Program-made: the position numbers and the translations under genes
Assembly (NCBI RefSeq): GCF_002154725.1
Contig: NZ_MTAW01000163.1
Span: 1 to 35,956, forward strand
Direction: 5' to 3'
Length of the DNA stretch: 35,956 nucleotides
Source of the DNA: Nostoc sp. 106C
GTDB taxonomy: Bacteria > Cyanobacteriota > Cyanobacteriia > Cyanobacteriales > Nostocaceae
Shown: positions 1 to 7,700 of the stretch, piece by piece
Layout of the letters: every line of letters starts with the position of its first letter
Position numbering within the stretch: the first letter of the stretch is position 1
The notes under the pieces: model-generated
Seen by the model: the letters and a program-made list of their open reading frames with translations, nothing else
What the model was told of the DNA's origin: nothing
Databases searched by the model: none

Positions 1-41
1 GGTTAATTTCTGAGAAATCAACAATAGCTTCTGTGTGAGTT

Positions 42-74
42 AAAAGCGCTCTTCCTATCGGGAGGGCGCTTTTT
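42..74. terminator. Hairpin terminator of a gene upstream of the window
   Basis: A GC-rich stem (AAAAGCGC paired with GCGCTTTT, extended inward by CTTCC/GGGAG) closes a short loop and ends in a T-run on the + strand. It probably ends a transcript entering from the left edge. The flanking A and T runs would let it work in both directions. Confidence 0.65.
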
Positions 75-193
75 AATTTCTATTTTCTTGAGCGATATCG
101 AGGTGAAGTACTACGGGTTTTCCTATGCCTCACCCTTAGCTTCTCAAGCTCACCACGTAACCGTAGTGATGCATACATGATGAACTACCTTGT

Positions 194-221
194 GGAGAAA
201 TTTCTCCTGTTGTCAGGACAA
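194..221. promoter_or_regulatory. Two adjacent palindromes upstream of the toxin-antitoxin pair (candidate operator)
   Basis: A perfect 14-bp palindrome, GGAGAAATTTCTCC (194-207), is followed two bases later by TTGTC-AG-GACAA (210-221). Both lie within 80 bp of the antitoxin start. DUF1778 antitoxins are ribbon-helix-helix proteins that usually bind palindromes to repress their own operon, so these are candidate autoregulatory operators. A TATGCT at 228-233 could be a -10 box, but I see no convincing -35. That this is an operator is inference. Confidence 0.4.
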
Positions 222-272
222 TGTGTGTATGCTAACTTAGGTGTTAACAGTAAACAGATCTAAATTTAAATT

Positions 273-551
273 ATGAGTCAATTAAGTGAGCCTAGAACTG
301 AACGGATCGATATCCGTACTAGTTCTAGTGTTAAAAAACTGTTGCAGCAAGCTGCTGCTGCAAGCCATAAAAATGTTAGTGAGTTTTTATTAGAACATGG
401 TTTAATTGCTGCTCAAGATGCTTTAACAAATCGCAAGCTCTTTGTTTTAGATGATGAGCAATGGCAAGCTTTTCAAAACGCTCTTGACTCTCCATCCACA
501 GAAAAACCTCGTTTGCGTCGTTTATTAACGGAACCAAGCGTATTTGAGTAA
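273..551 (+). CDS. DUF1778 family antitoxin (TacA-like)
   Basis: A 92-residue protein with the layout of DUF1778 antitoxins. The N-terminal part (about residues 8-45: ERIDIRTSS, an Ala-rich helix, then NVSEFLLEHG) fits a ribbon-helix-helix DNA-binding fold. The C-terminal tail, with LDDEQWQAF and a basic/hydrophobic end, is the part that wraps and neutralises the toxin in this family. It overlaps the next gene by 8 bp, as usual for translationally coupled toxin-antitoxin pairs. In known TacAT systems the antitoxin blocks the acetyltransferase toxin and represses the operon. The upstream palindromes at 194-221 fit that. The ATG has only a weak ribosome site before it. Confidence 0.85.
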   Translation: MSQLSEPRTERIDIRTSSSVKKLLQQAAAASHKNVSEFLLEHGLIAAQDALTNRKLFVLDDEQWQAFQNALDSPSTEKPRLRRLLTEPSVFE

Positions 552-1065
552 CTTGTCGCTAGTGAACAGTCTATATATTGATAAATTATCAGCTTCCCAT
601 AATATTCAAGACTTTGATTGTGGGAAGCCTGCTTTAAATAACTTTTTAATTAATTATGCTTTACAAAATCAACAGTCTGATAGTTCAAAAACATATGTAG
701 CGTGTTTAGATAATACTGTAATTGGTTATTACACTCTAACTGTAGCCTCTGTAATTCATAAAGATGCGCCACCTCGCATTATTAAGGGACTGCCTAAATA
801 TCCTATACCTGTAGCCCTTTTAGCTCGTCTAGCGGTAAGCAAAGATTTTCAAGGTCAGAGAATAGGAAGTGGTTTATTAAAGGACTGCTTAAAACGTGTA
901 AATGCAGCAGCAGATATTTTAGGTATTCGTGCTTTGCTAGTTCATGCTCAAGATCATGAAGCATTAAGATGGTATGAAAATTTTGATTTTGAACCTAGTC
1001 CTACTGACCCTTTACATTTATTTTTAATACTGAAGGATATTCGGAAAATCTTAGCAAACAGTTAG
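544..1065 (+). CDS. GNAT family acetyltransferase toxin (TacT-like)
   Basis: A 173-residue GNAT acetyltransferase directly after and overlapping the DUF1778 antitoxin. The acetyl-CoA pyrophosphate loop is visible as QGQRIGSG at residues 103-110, preceded by the strand LARLAV. The late tyrosine Tyr144 in LRWYENFDFEP matches the catalytic Tyr of TacT-type toxins. Family members acetylate the amino group of charged aminoacyl-tRNAs and stop translation; the tRNA target here is unknown. The start used is TTG at 544, giving the 8-bp overlap. A GTG at 562 is a possible alternative. Length and motifs look intact, so the pair is probably functional. Confidence 0.85.
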   Translation: MSNLSLVNSLYIDKLSASHNIQDFDCGKPALNNFLINYALQNQQSDSSKTYVACLDNTVIGYYTLTVASVIHKDAPPRIIKGLPKYPIPVALLARLAVSKDFQGQRIGSGLLKDCLKRVNAAADILGIRALLVHAQDHEALRWYENFDFEPSPTDPLHLFLILKDIRKILANS

Positions 1066-1240
1066 TAATTGCAAAATCCAAGACAAATTAATTGTTATTT
1101 GCACCCAATTTTATAAGCAAATCTCTGATTAATATTCTTTAGGCATTAGTTTTAATCTAGCTCTCATCAACAAAATGTTTTAACTTCTTTACAGAAACCT
1201 AATAGAACACTATCATCATATTCTGTACAATCAAGTAAGA

Positions 1241-1269
1241 AGCTTCTAGCGTTACCAGCACTAGAAGCT
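1241..1269. terminator. 9-bp hairpin downstream of the toxin gene
   Basis: AGCTTCTAG (1241-1249) and CTAGAAGCT (1261-1269) form a perfect 9-bp stem around an 11-base loop. It lies about 175 bp after the toxin stop with no clear T-run, so it may be a weak terminator or an RNA-stabilising hairpin. The rest of 1066-1240 is AT-rich and I see nothing else in it. Confidence 0.4.
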
Positions 1270-1291
1270 GATAAAACACAATAAAACCTAT

Positions 1292-1324
1292 GTAAAGCCT
1301 TGTTGTTAAACAACGGGGCTTTAC
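1292..1324 (-). terminator. Hairpin overlapping the stop codon of the small membrane protein
   Basis: GTAAAGCC (1292-1299) pairs with GGCTTTAC (1317-1324), and an inner GTTGTT/AACAAC extends the stem. On the minus strand the hairpin starts at the gene's stop codon and is followed by an AT-rich stretch ending in TTTTATTG, so it is a plausible terminator for that gene. Confidence 0.5.
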
Positions 1325-1506
1325 TTACCATTAGGGATTAAATACCCTAAATAAGCAGCAACACTAACTCTTGCTACTTCTATAAAGACAGGCCTAGTAC
1401 TCTCATCAATAAATGCAAACCCTAACAATCCAAGCATAGACACAACAACGACAAACGCAAGAATTAGATTCGGTAAATTACTATTTGAGTTAAACCTTTG
1501 GTTCAT
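1321..1506 (-). CDS. Small membrane protein, function unknown
   Basis: A 61-residue ORF with a polar Asn-rich N-terminus (about residues 1-12), a strongly hydrophobic segment (about 13-33, LILAFVVVVSMLGLLGFAF), an acidic hinge (IDEST) and a second, weaker hydrophobic stretch (about 40-57, VARVSVAAYLGYL). It is predicted to be a small inner-membrane protein with one or two spans. No family is recognised. In its favour are a GGA about 11 bases before the ATG and a terminator-like hairpin right at its stop. It stands alone on the minus strand, facing the convergent toxin-antitoxin pair. Confidence 0.55.
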   Translation of the reverse strand: MNQRFNSNSNLPNLILAFVVVVSMLGLLGFAFIDESTRPVFIEVARVSVAAYLGYLIPNGK

Positions 1507-1696
1507 AACAAATATGTCCTTTAAACGACATAGCTATATGAAATTTAATTTTCGGATACGACACTAGGCTTTTCCCAAAAATGTGTACAAACTTCATGGT
1601 TAATTCATAATTAGTTTGTTTTTTCTTCATAAAATCATTACAATTTATGTAAATGTAACTTTATTTAATAATTATTCGTCATTGGTCATTGAGCAA

Positions 1697-1738
1697 AATA
1701 GTAAAGCAGAAGATAAATTTATCTTCTGCTTTACTATT
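1697..1738. terminator. Perfect 21-bp palindrome, bidirectional terminator or RNA hairpin
   Basis: Positions 1697-1717 and 1718-1738 are exact reverse complements with no loop. On the + strand the palindrome is followed by GTTTTTAG, and on the minus strand by TTTTGCTC, so it could terminate transcripts from either side. The 550-bp gap around it (1507-2056) holds no convincing gene. It does have a marked strand bias: 1741-1860 is pyrimidine-rich on +, so purine-rich on minus, which hints at a minus-strand transcript ending here. Confidence 0.55.
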
Positions 1739-2056
1739 GTTTTTAGTATTGTCTGCTTTTTTCTCTTCCTTTAACCTTTGTCGCAACATCTATCTTTGTT
1801 TTTTAAGTTACCGCTTTCTTGCTGAACCACCTTTACCTTTATCGTTCCTTTCCTCTAGACAAGGAGATTTCCATCTTTTCAATCTCATAATTTTTTAGCT
1901 CTCTTAAAGTTGAAAACTTTAGAAAATAGTTATCCTATTTTATGTGACAGAATCGGGCTTTTCCAACTGTGATTGCTTATTTTGATGATTAATCCTGAAT
2001 ATTCGGTTATACCTATATACTTTAAATGCGTAATAGGCAATCGGCAGGCATGATTG

Positions 2057-2467
2057 TCAAATTAAGTAATACATAGTGCCTTCTGGAGCCAAAGTCACTG
2101 CTGCATTGTAATCTTCAATTGCTTTTTGTTGATTACCTAATTCTTGGTAGATTTGACTGCGCCAATAATAAAAGAAAGCGTTATGAGGATTAATATATAT
2201 AGCTTGGGTGTAATCTTCTAATGCGCCTTGACGATCGCCTAATTTCTTTTTGCGAAAATTAGCTCGTGCTGTGTAAAGTTCAGCGCTGTTGGGATGAATG
2301 TAGATTGCTGTATTGAAATCTGCAATCGCTCCCTCTATATCTCCCTGTGCAAAATGATTGTAAGCTTGTTTAATATATAAGCTGGCATCTTTTGGTTTTA
2401 CAAGTATTTCTACCTGTAATGGTGGAATTACTTTAGGTTGGCTGAAATCTTGAGCATTGCTATCCAT
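2057..2467 (-). CDS. Small TPR repeat protein
   Basis: A 136-residue protein made almost entirely of three tetratricopeptide repeats, at about residues 29-61, 62-96 and 97-130. Each has the A..F..G....A..DY..A....P signature (for example ALEDYTQAIYINP). TPRs form helical solenoids that bind other proteins. No signal peptide is visible, so it is probably cytoplasmic. It lies downstream of the tpsB gene on the same strand with a 117-bp gap and may be co-transcribed with it. A partner in the secretion or CHAT system is possible but only inferred from position. Confidence 0.8.
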   Translation of the reverse strand: MDSNAQDFSQPKVIPPLQVEILVKPKDASLYIKQAYNHFAQGDIEGAIADFNTAIYIHPNSAELYTARANFRKKKLGDRQGALEDYTQAIYINPHNAFFYYWRSQIYQELGNQQKAIEDYNAAVTLAPEGTMYYLI

Positions 2468-2584
2468 CTTATTGAGAATAAAAATAATATAAGATTTTGC
2501 AGGTTTTGTATACTTTTAGCGTACCCACAATTTTCGCGATTATAACTAATAGCAAATATCAAAAATTGAGAAGATTGAATAATT

Positions 2585-4528
2585 CTACGGTTGATAGCGA
2601 ATACTAAAGTAAAAGCCATCATCTTGGGCGTTATTACCGCGATCGCTCAAATTCACAAAAGGAATGCCATAATCAAGGCGCATAGTCATCCGGTCTATCC
2701 CTAAAGCTTGATTCCACAATAATCCTAAGCCTGCGCTAGCCAGAAAGGTTTGATTGGGCTGCTTATTAGGATTATCAGATTGATTCCAAACTGCTCCTAA
2801 ATCTAGAAACGGTGCTAGCTCGATTCTAGGCAAACCAGCTTCATTACGTTCCACTGTAATCCGATCTTCAATGGCCACACGAAATCCATTATCTCCAGAA
2901 CGGGCATTTTGGCGATATCCGCGTACAGACTGTCCACCACCAATAACAAATTGCTGGGAAGGTAGAAGACTATCTGGTGTGAGTTGCAACTCTGCTTGCA
3001 TGAGTAATAAATTATTTTCATTGAGCTGCTGTACGCGCTGAATTTGTCCCAGCCAACTGAAAAAACGGCCATCAGGAATGGGATCTTGATTGATAGTGGC
3101 ATCAAATAAGCCAGTTCCTAAACTAAATTGCGATTGTAAATACCAGGCTCCTTGAGGATCGCGCCTAACATAGTCTTGGCTAAATTTGAAAACACTCGTG
3201 CGACTGACTCCATTGATATCAGGGCCAATACCAAAGGGGGTTGGGAGTTGATCGAACAGAAAAGTTTGACCATCTTCATAAGTAAACCCAAAAGATAGAG
3301 CAAATTCTTCTCTGGGCGATCGCATTAATGGCTGACGAAAACTAATATCATAGACATCTTGGTTCGCTTTAATACCCAACTGGTCGAACGGTGGCTGCGT
3401 GATTTCGTTGCGATTCGGTGCAAATCGCAAGCGTATTCTCCCGTTCATCGGGTTGACGGGAATTTGATAGCTAAAATCAAAGACATCAGAACCACCTGTG
3501 AGAGTGTGATACCAGGAGCCTGCTAGTTCATCTCCATTTCCAGTTATATTGCGATCGCGCAGTTCTATTCCGAATCTTTCCGAACCAATACTAGGCGGTG
3601 AATAGTTATCTATGCTAAAGCTGCTGGTAAAAGCATTTGCTTCCTCAACTCTAACAATCAGAATACTTTGACCGACTTTACCCGTAGGACGAAGACTGGC
3701 TTCTACATTAGTAAACAGTGGATCGAGTCGCAGTAACTTTAATTGCTCTTCTAACTGAATAGTATTTAGCGGTATCCCTGCACCTAAGCGGATGCGACTG
3801 CGAACATAGGAAGGATTTAAGCGTCGCGTTCCTTCTACATCAATTTCTGCTACACGCCCTTCAATAACGCGAATGACTACAACACCATCTGTACTTCCAG
3901 GCTGCTGAGTTACAGGAATCGCCCTAGAATTAATATAGTTATTATTTAAGTAAAGCTGGGTAATAGCATCAGCAGCTTTTCTAATCTCTTCTAAGGTCAA
4001 TTCTCTGCCTTCAAAAGGTTGTACAACCTGATTTAACTGTTGTTCTTTAAAAACTGTGCTGTCTATAACCCGAATTTTGCGGACGTAAATGCGTTCAGGA
4101 GTTACTGACGGTGTTTCTGCTGGTGGGGTTGGCGAGGATTGAGTGGGTTGGCTAACTGGTGAAGGCTCTTGTTGAGAAGGGTTAGTCTCTGGTGTTTGTA
4201 CTAATAAAGGTTTTGTGGTGTTGAGTTGTACAGTATAGCGAATATCAGAGGGTTGAGACTCATTTACTAAGCCAACAGCCGGAGTGTTGCTTTTGGACTC
4301 AAAGCTCACAACTTTCAACTCAGTATTTTTTTGGTAACGGCTGACATCGCGATCGCTCGCTATAGCTTTTAGCCCATTCATCGCAATCATCGATGCCAGA
4401 ATGAGCAAGCTACACTTAAAACTGAGAATTTGGTAATTTCGCAGATTATCTAACAGATGAAATAAACAGATAAATTTTTGCTGAATGCGGGCTTGAGTCT
4501 GAAGACCAGTTTTTGTAACTTTTCTCAT
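2585..4528 (-). CDS. TpsB outer-membrane transporter (ShlB/FhaC/HecB family)
   Basis: A 647-residue two-partner secretion porin. After a hydrophobic, signal-like stretch (about residues 36-58) comes a Pro/Ser/Thr-rich linker (about 108-146), then the POTRA region (about 148-300, beginning YVRKIRVIDSTVF, with GRVAEIDVEG), then a 16-strand type beta-barrel to the C-terminus. The Omp85/TpsB loop-6 motif SVRGYRQ is present near residue 535. The protein ends in a hydrophobic strand, YFSIRYQP. Family members recognise the TPS domain of a TpsA protein in the periplasm and export it across the outer membrane. The divergent neighbour begins 208 bp away and carries a TPS domain, so the two are a natural TpsA/TpsB pair. 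The N-terminal region before the signal is long (about 35 residues), so the true start may be further in. Confidence 0.93.
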   Translation of the reverse strand: MRKVTKTGLQTQARIQQKFICLFHLLDNLRNYQILSFKCSLLILASMIAMNGLKAIASDRDVSRYQKNTELKVVSFESKSNTPAVGLVNESQPSDIRYTVQLNTTKPLLVQTPETNPSQQEPSPVSQPTQSSPTPPAETPSVTPERIYVRKIRVIDSTVFKEQQLNQVVQPFEGRELTLEEIRKAADAITQLYLNNNYINSRAIPVTQQPGSTDGVVVIRVIEGRVAEIDVEGTRRLNPSYVRSRIRLGAGIPLNTIQLEEQLKLLRLDPLFTNVEASLRPTGKVGQSILIVRVEEANAFTSSFSIDNYSPPSIGSERFGIELRDRNITGNGDELAGSWYHTLTGGSDVFDFSYQIPVNPMNGRIRLRFAPNRNEITQPPFDQLGIKANQDVYDISFRQPLMRSPREEFALSFGFTYEDGQTFLFDQLPTPFGIGPDINGVSRTSVFKFSQDYVRRDPQGAWYLQSQFSLGTGLFDATINQDPIPDGRFFSWLGQIQRVQQLNENNLLLMQAELQLTPDSLLPSQQFVIGGGQSVRGYRQNARSGDNGFRVAIEDRITVERNEAGLPRIELAPFLDLGAVWNQSDNPNKQPNQTFLASAGLGLLWNQALGIDRMTMRLDYGIPFVNLSDRGNNAQDDGFYFSIRYQP

Positions 4529-4736
4529 TTCATTGTGTAGGGATGTGTCACTTAACGACCTGGCCTGTTTGGACTCCGGATTATGCCATAACGCCCCAGT
4601 AATATTTGAATATCATATTTTGAGAGCAACATTAAAAAGAATTGATGTATTTAACTACAATTTTTAGCTAGGGCCCCTCAGTGATAACCACTAGCATTAT
4701 ATTCTGGTAACAGGTTAAAAACTTCGGAGCACTTCC
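4529..4736. promoter_or_regulatory. Divergent intergenic region between tpsB and the GT2-TPS-CHAT gene
   Basis: This 208-bp AT-rich gap must hold the promoters of both divergent genes. On the + side a clear ribosome site, GGAG, lies 8 bases before the ATG at 4737. That supports translation from the glycosyltransferase start rather than only from the TPS part. I could not assign -35/-10 boxes with confidence. Confidence 0.5.
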
Positions 4737-7700
4737 ATGTCACTGCCGATTTCTATTATCATCACTAATTACAATCGGGAGCGTTATCTTGGGGACGCGA
4801 TCGCCAGCGTCCTCAACCAGACATGGCAAGACTTTGAGCTAATAGTGTGGGATGATGGCTCCACTGATGGATCGGTAGCGATCGCCAAGCAATATGCACA
4901 GCAAGATGGGCGAGTGCGCGTAGTGAAAGCACCTCATCAGGGAATGCTGTTATCTCGTCAAGGTGCGATCGCTCAGGCTCATGGAAAGTACATTGGTTGG
5001 GTAGATAGCGACGATTTGCTAGCCCCCACCGCCTTGGCTGAAACTGCTGCTTTCCTTAACCGTCACCCAGAAATCGGATTTGTTTACACCGATTACCTAA
5101 ATATCGACGCCAACAGTAAAGTTATCGGATATGGCGATCGCTGTCGCATTCCCTACTCTAAGGAACGACTGCTAGTGGATTTTATGACCTTCCACTTTCG
5201 CCTAATTCGCCGTTCAGTTTACGACTTAGTAAATGGACTCAATGGCGCGCCAGATTACGCTGAAGACTACGATCTTTGTTTGCGACTTTCAGAAGTTACC
5301 CAAGTAGGACATATAAAACAGCCACTCTACTATTACCGTCAACATTCAGGGAATATGACTCAAGCAGGTAAGTTGCAACTGCTGTTGTGTTCTCAACAAG
5401 TGATTACTCAAGCACTGCAACGGCGTGGACTGGCTGAGAAATATCGAATTGATGTCGAATTAAGCACAGGTCGCTTCAGCTTGCGGCAGCAGAAACTCTT
5501 ACAAGTTAAGCCCTTCAACAATAGGTCAGTGCTGCATCAAGCGCTTAAGTGCTTATTACGAACTCCGCATATTAGCTTAGCAATGCTTCCTTTACTTGCA
5601 GCTATTCCAGTACGAATGGCTCAAGGGCAACAAATTGTACCCGCAGCGGATGGTACAGGAACGATAGTTACTCCTAATGGCAATAGACTGGATATTACTG
5701 GTGGTACGACATCTAGTAATGGGGCTAACCTCTTCCACAGCTTTCAACAATTTGGCCTAACTCCAGAACAAATCGCCAACTTTCAAGCAAATCCCAATCT
5801 ACAAAATATCCTGGGTCGGGTGACGGGTGGAAATGCTTCCATTATCAATGGCTTAATTCAGGTAACCGGTGGCAATCCTAACCTGTTTTTGATGAATCCG
5901 GCTGGATTTGTTTTTGGTCCCAACGCTAGCTTAAATGTCCCCGGTGCTTTTACAGCGACAACAGCCAACGGTATTAGCTTTGGCAACAGTTGGTTTAATG
6001 CCATAGGCACGAATAACTACTCAATTTTAGTAGGCAATCCTACGGGATTTGCCTTTACTATGAGCCAGCCAGGAGCGATTATTAATGCTGGCAATTTGGG
6101 AGTAGGTACTGGACAGAATTTGAGCCTTTTAGGCGGAACGGTAATTAATACTGGGCAACTCTCAGCACCATCAGGACAAATCTTAGTTACATCCGTACCC
6201 GGACAAAATTGGGTACGTCTCAGCCAGCCAGGAAACTTATTGAGCTTGGAAATTCAACCCCTAGCTGCTAGTAGCAATCAACCAAACGATTGGACAATTC
6301 CAGTTGCCTCTTTACCAGAATTACTCACAGTAGGTAACACAGGGTTAACTGCCAATTCTGATGGTACTGTGAAAGTTTCAGGCTCCAACAGTAATATTCC
6401 CAATACTTCTGGTACAACCATTGTTGCTGGTAAAGTCGATGCATCCGGGACAACAGGCGGTACAGTCAATGTTTTGGGTAAAAAAGTAGGACTAGTTGGT
6501 GCTAATATTAACGCCTCTGGCACTAATGGTGGCGGTACTGTGCTGATTGGCGGCGATTACAAAGGTCAGGGAACTGCGCCCAGTGCAGATCAAACTAATG
6601 TAGATTCTAAATCTGTAATTGCAGCCGATAGTAACTTAAATGGAAATGGGGGGCGGGTTATTGTTTGGGGTAACGACACAACCCAGTTTTTTGGTAAGAT
6701 TACTGCTCGTGGCGGAGCTAATCTCGGCAATGGTGGTTTTGTTGAAGTATCGGGTAAAAATTTCTTAACCTTTAATGGTTTGGTATCTACTTCAGCAGCC
6801 AATGGTAATTTTGGGACTTTATTACTCGACCCCAGCACATTAACTATTATCGACGCCCCATCAGGCGGTAGTTTTGATAGTACGGCTGGCAATATTCCCT
6901 CTAACCTGGCAGATATTGCACCAAACACTGTTTCTTGGGGCGCGCTCAATGCTTTGGGATTTGGTGCAAACATTAATTTACAAGCCACAGGCAACATTAC
7001 CATCGATACCATCACAGGCAATACACCAGGTGTAACTACTGCTGCTGGTGTGGCTACATTAAATTTAGGTAGTAGCGGTGGTTTCAGTCTAACCTCAACC
7101 AATGGTTCTGTAATTTTCGCTAATCCCAACAACACAATCAACACTAATGGAGGAACGATTACTATTTCCGGTGCCAGTTTATCGCTGGGAAATTTCAACA
7201 CAATTGCTAGTTTTAGTAAAAGCGGAAATGTAAATTTGTCTGCTAGTGGCAACATTAGTGCAGGTAACATAATTGCCAGTGGAAATGGTTATGGAACTGG
7301 AGATATTAATGTTACTAGTAGCAATGGCGCGATTACTTTGGGAAATCTCGACACTAGTACTAATAATTCATTTTCAAGCCCAGCCAGTGGTGGCGCAATA
7401 ACTTTAAATGCTACTGGAGATATCCTAACTAATACGATAAATTCTTCTTTTAGTAATAGCTTCAGTAACTCTGGTGCGGGTGGCAATGTTCAATTAAAGA
7501 CTACAGCAGGCAGTATTACGACAGGTGCAATTAACTCTTCTGTCAGTAAAACCGGAGGAGGCAATTTTACAGGTACAGGTGGTACTGTTAACTTAACTGC
7601 CACAAATAATATTAACGTTGGTGCCATTAACTCCTCAGCAACCGCTACGGATGCTGATGGATCTGCAACTGCTACAGGTGGTGCAGTTAGTTTAACTACT

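Noticed and set aside
1679-1789. 36-codon minus-strand ORF starting MLRQRLKEEKKADN
   Set aside because: It runs through the palindrome, is short, and its Lys/Glu content simply reflects the purine bias; a small RNA is more likely.
1689-1898. 69-codon + strand ORF
   Set aside because: It starts inside the 21-bp palindrome, is Leu/Phe/Ser-rich because it reads the complement of a purine-rich stretch, and has no plausible ribosome site.
2428-2622. 64-codon minus-strand ORF between tpsB and the TPR gene
   Set aside because: It overlaps the ends of both real genes, with no family features.
6590-7270. 226-codon antisense ORF within the TPS protein gene
   Set aside because: Antisense shadow of a repetitive Gly/Thr/Asn-rich coding region; its composition (Pro/Leu/Val) is the complement of the real gene.
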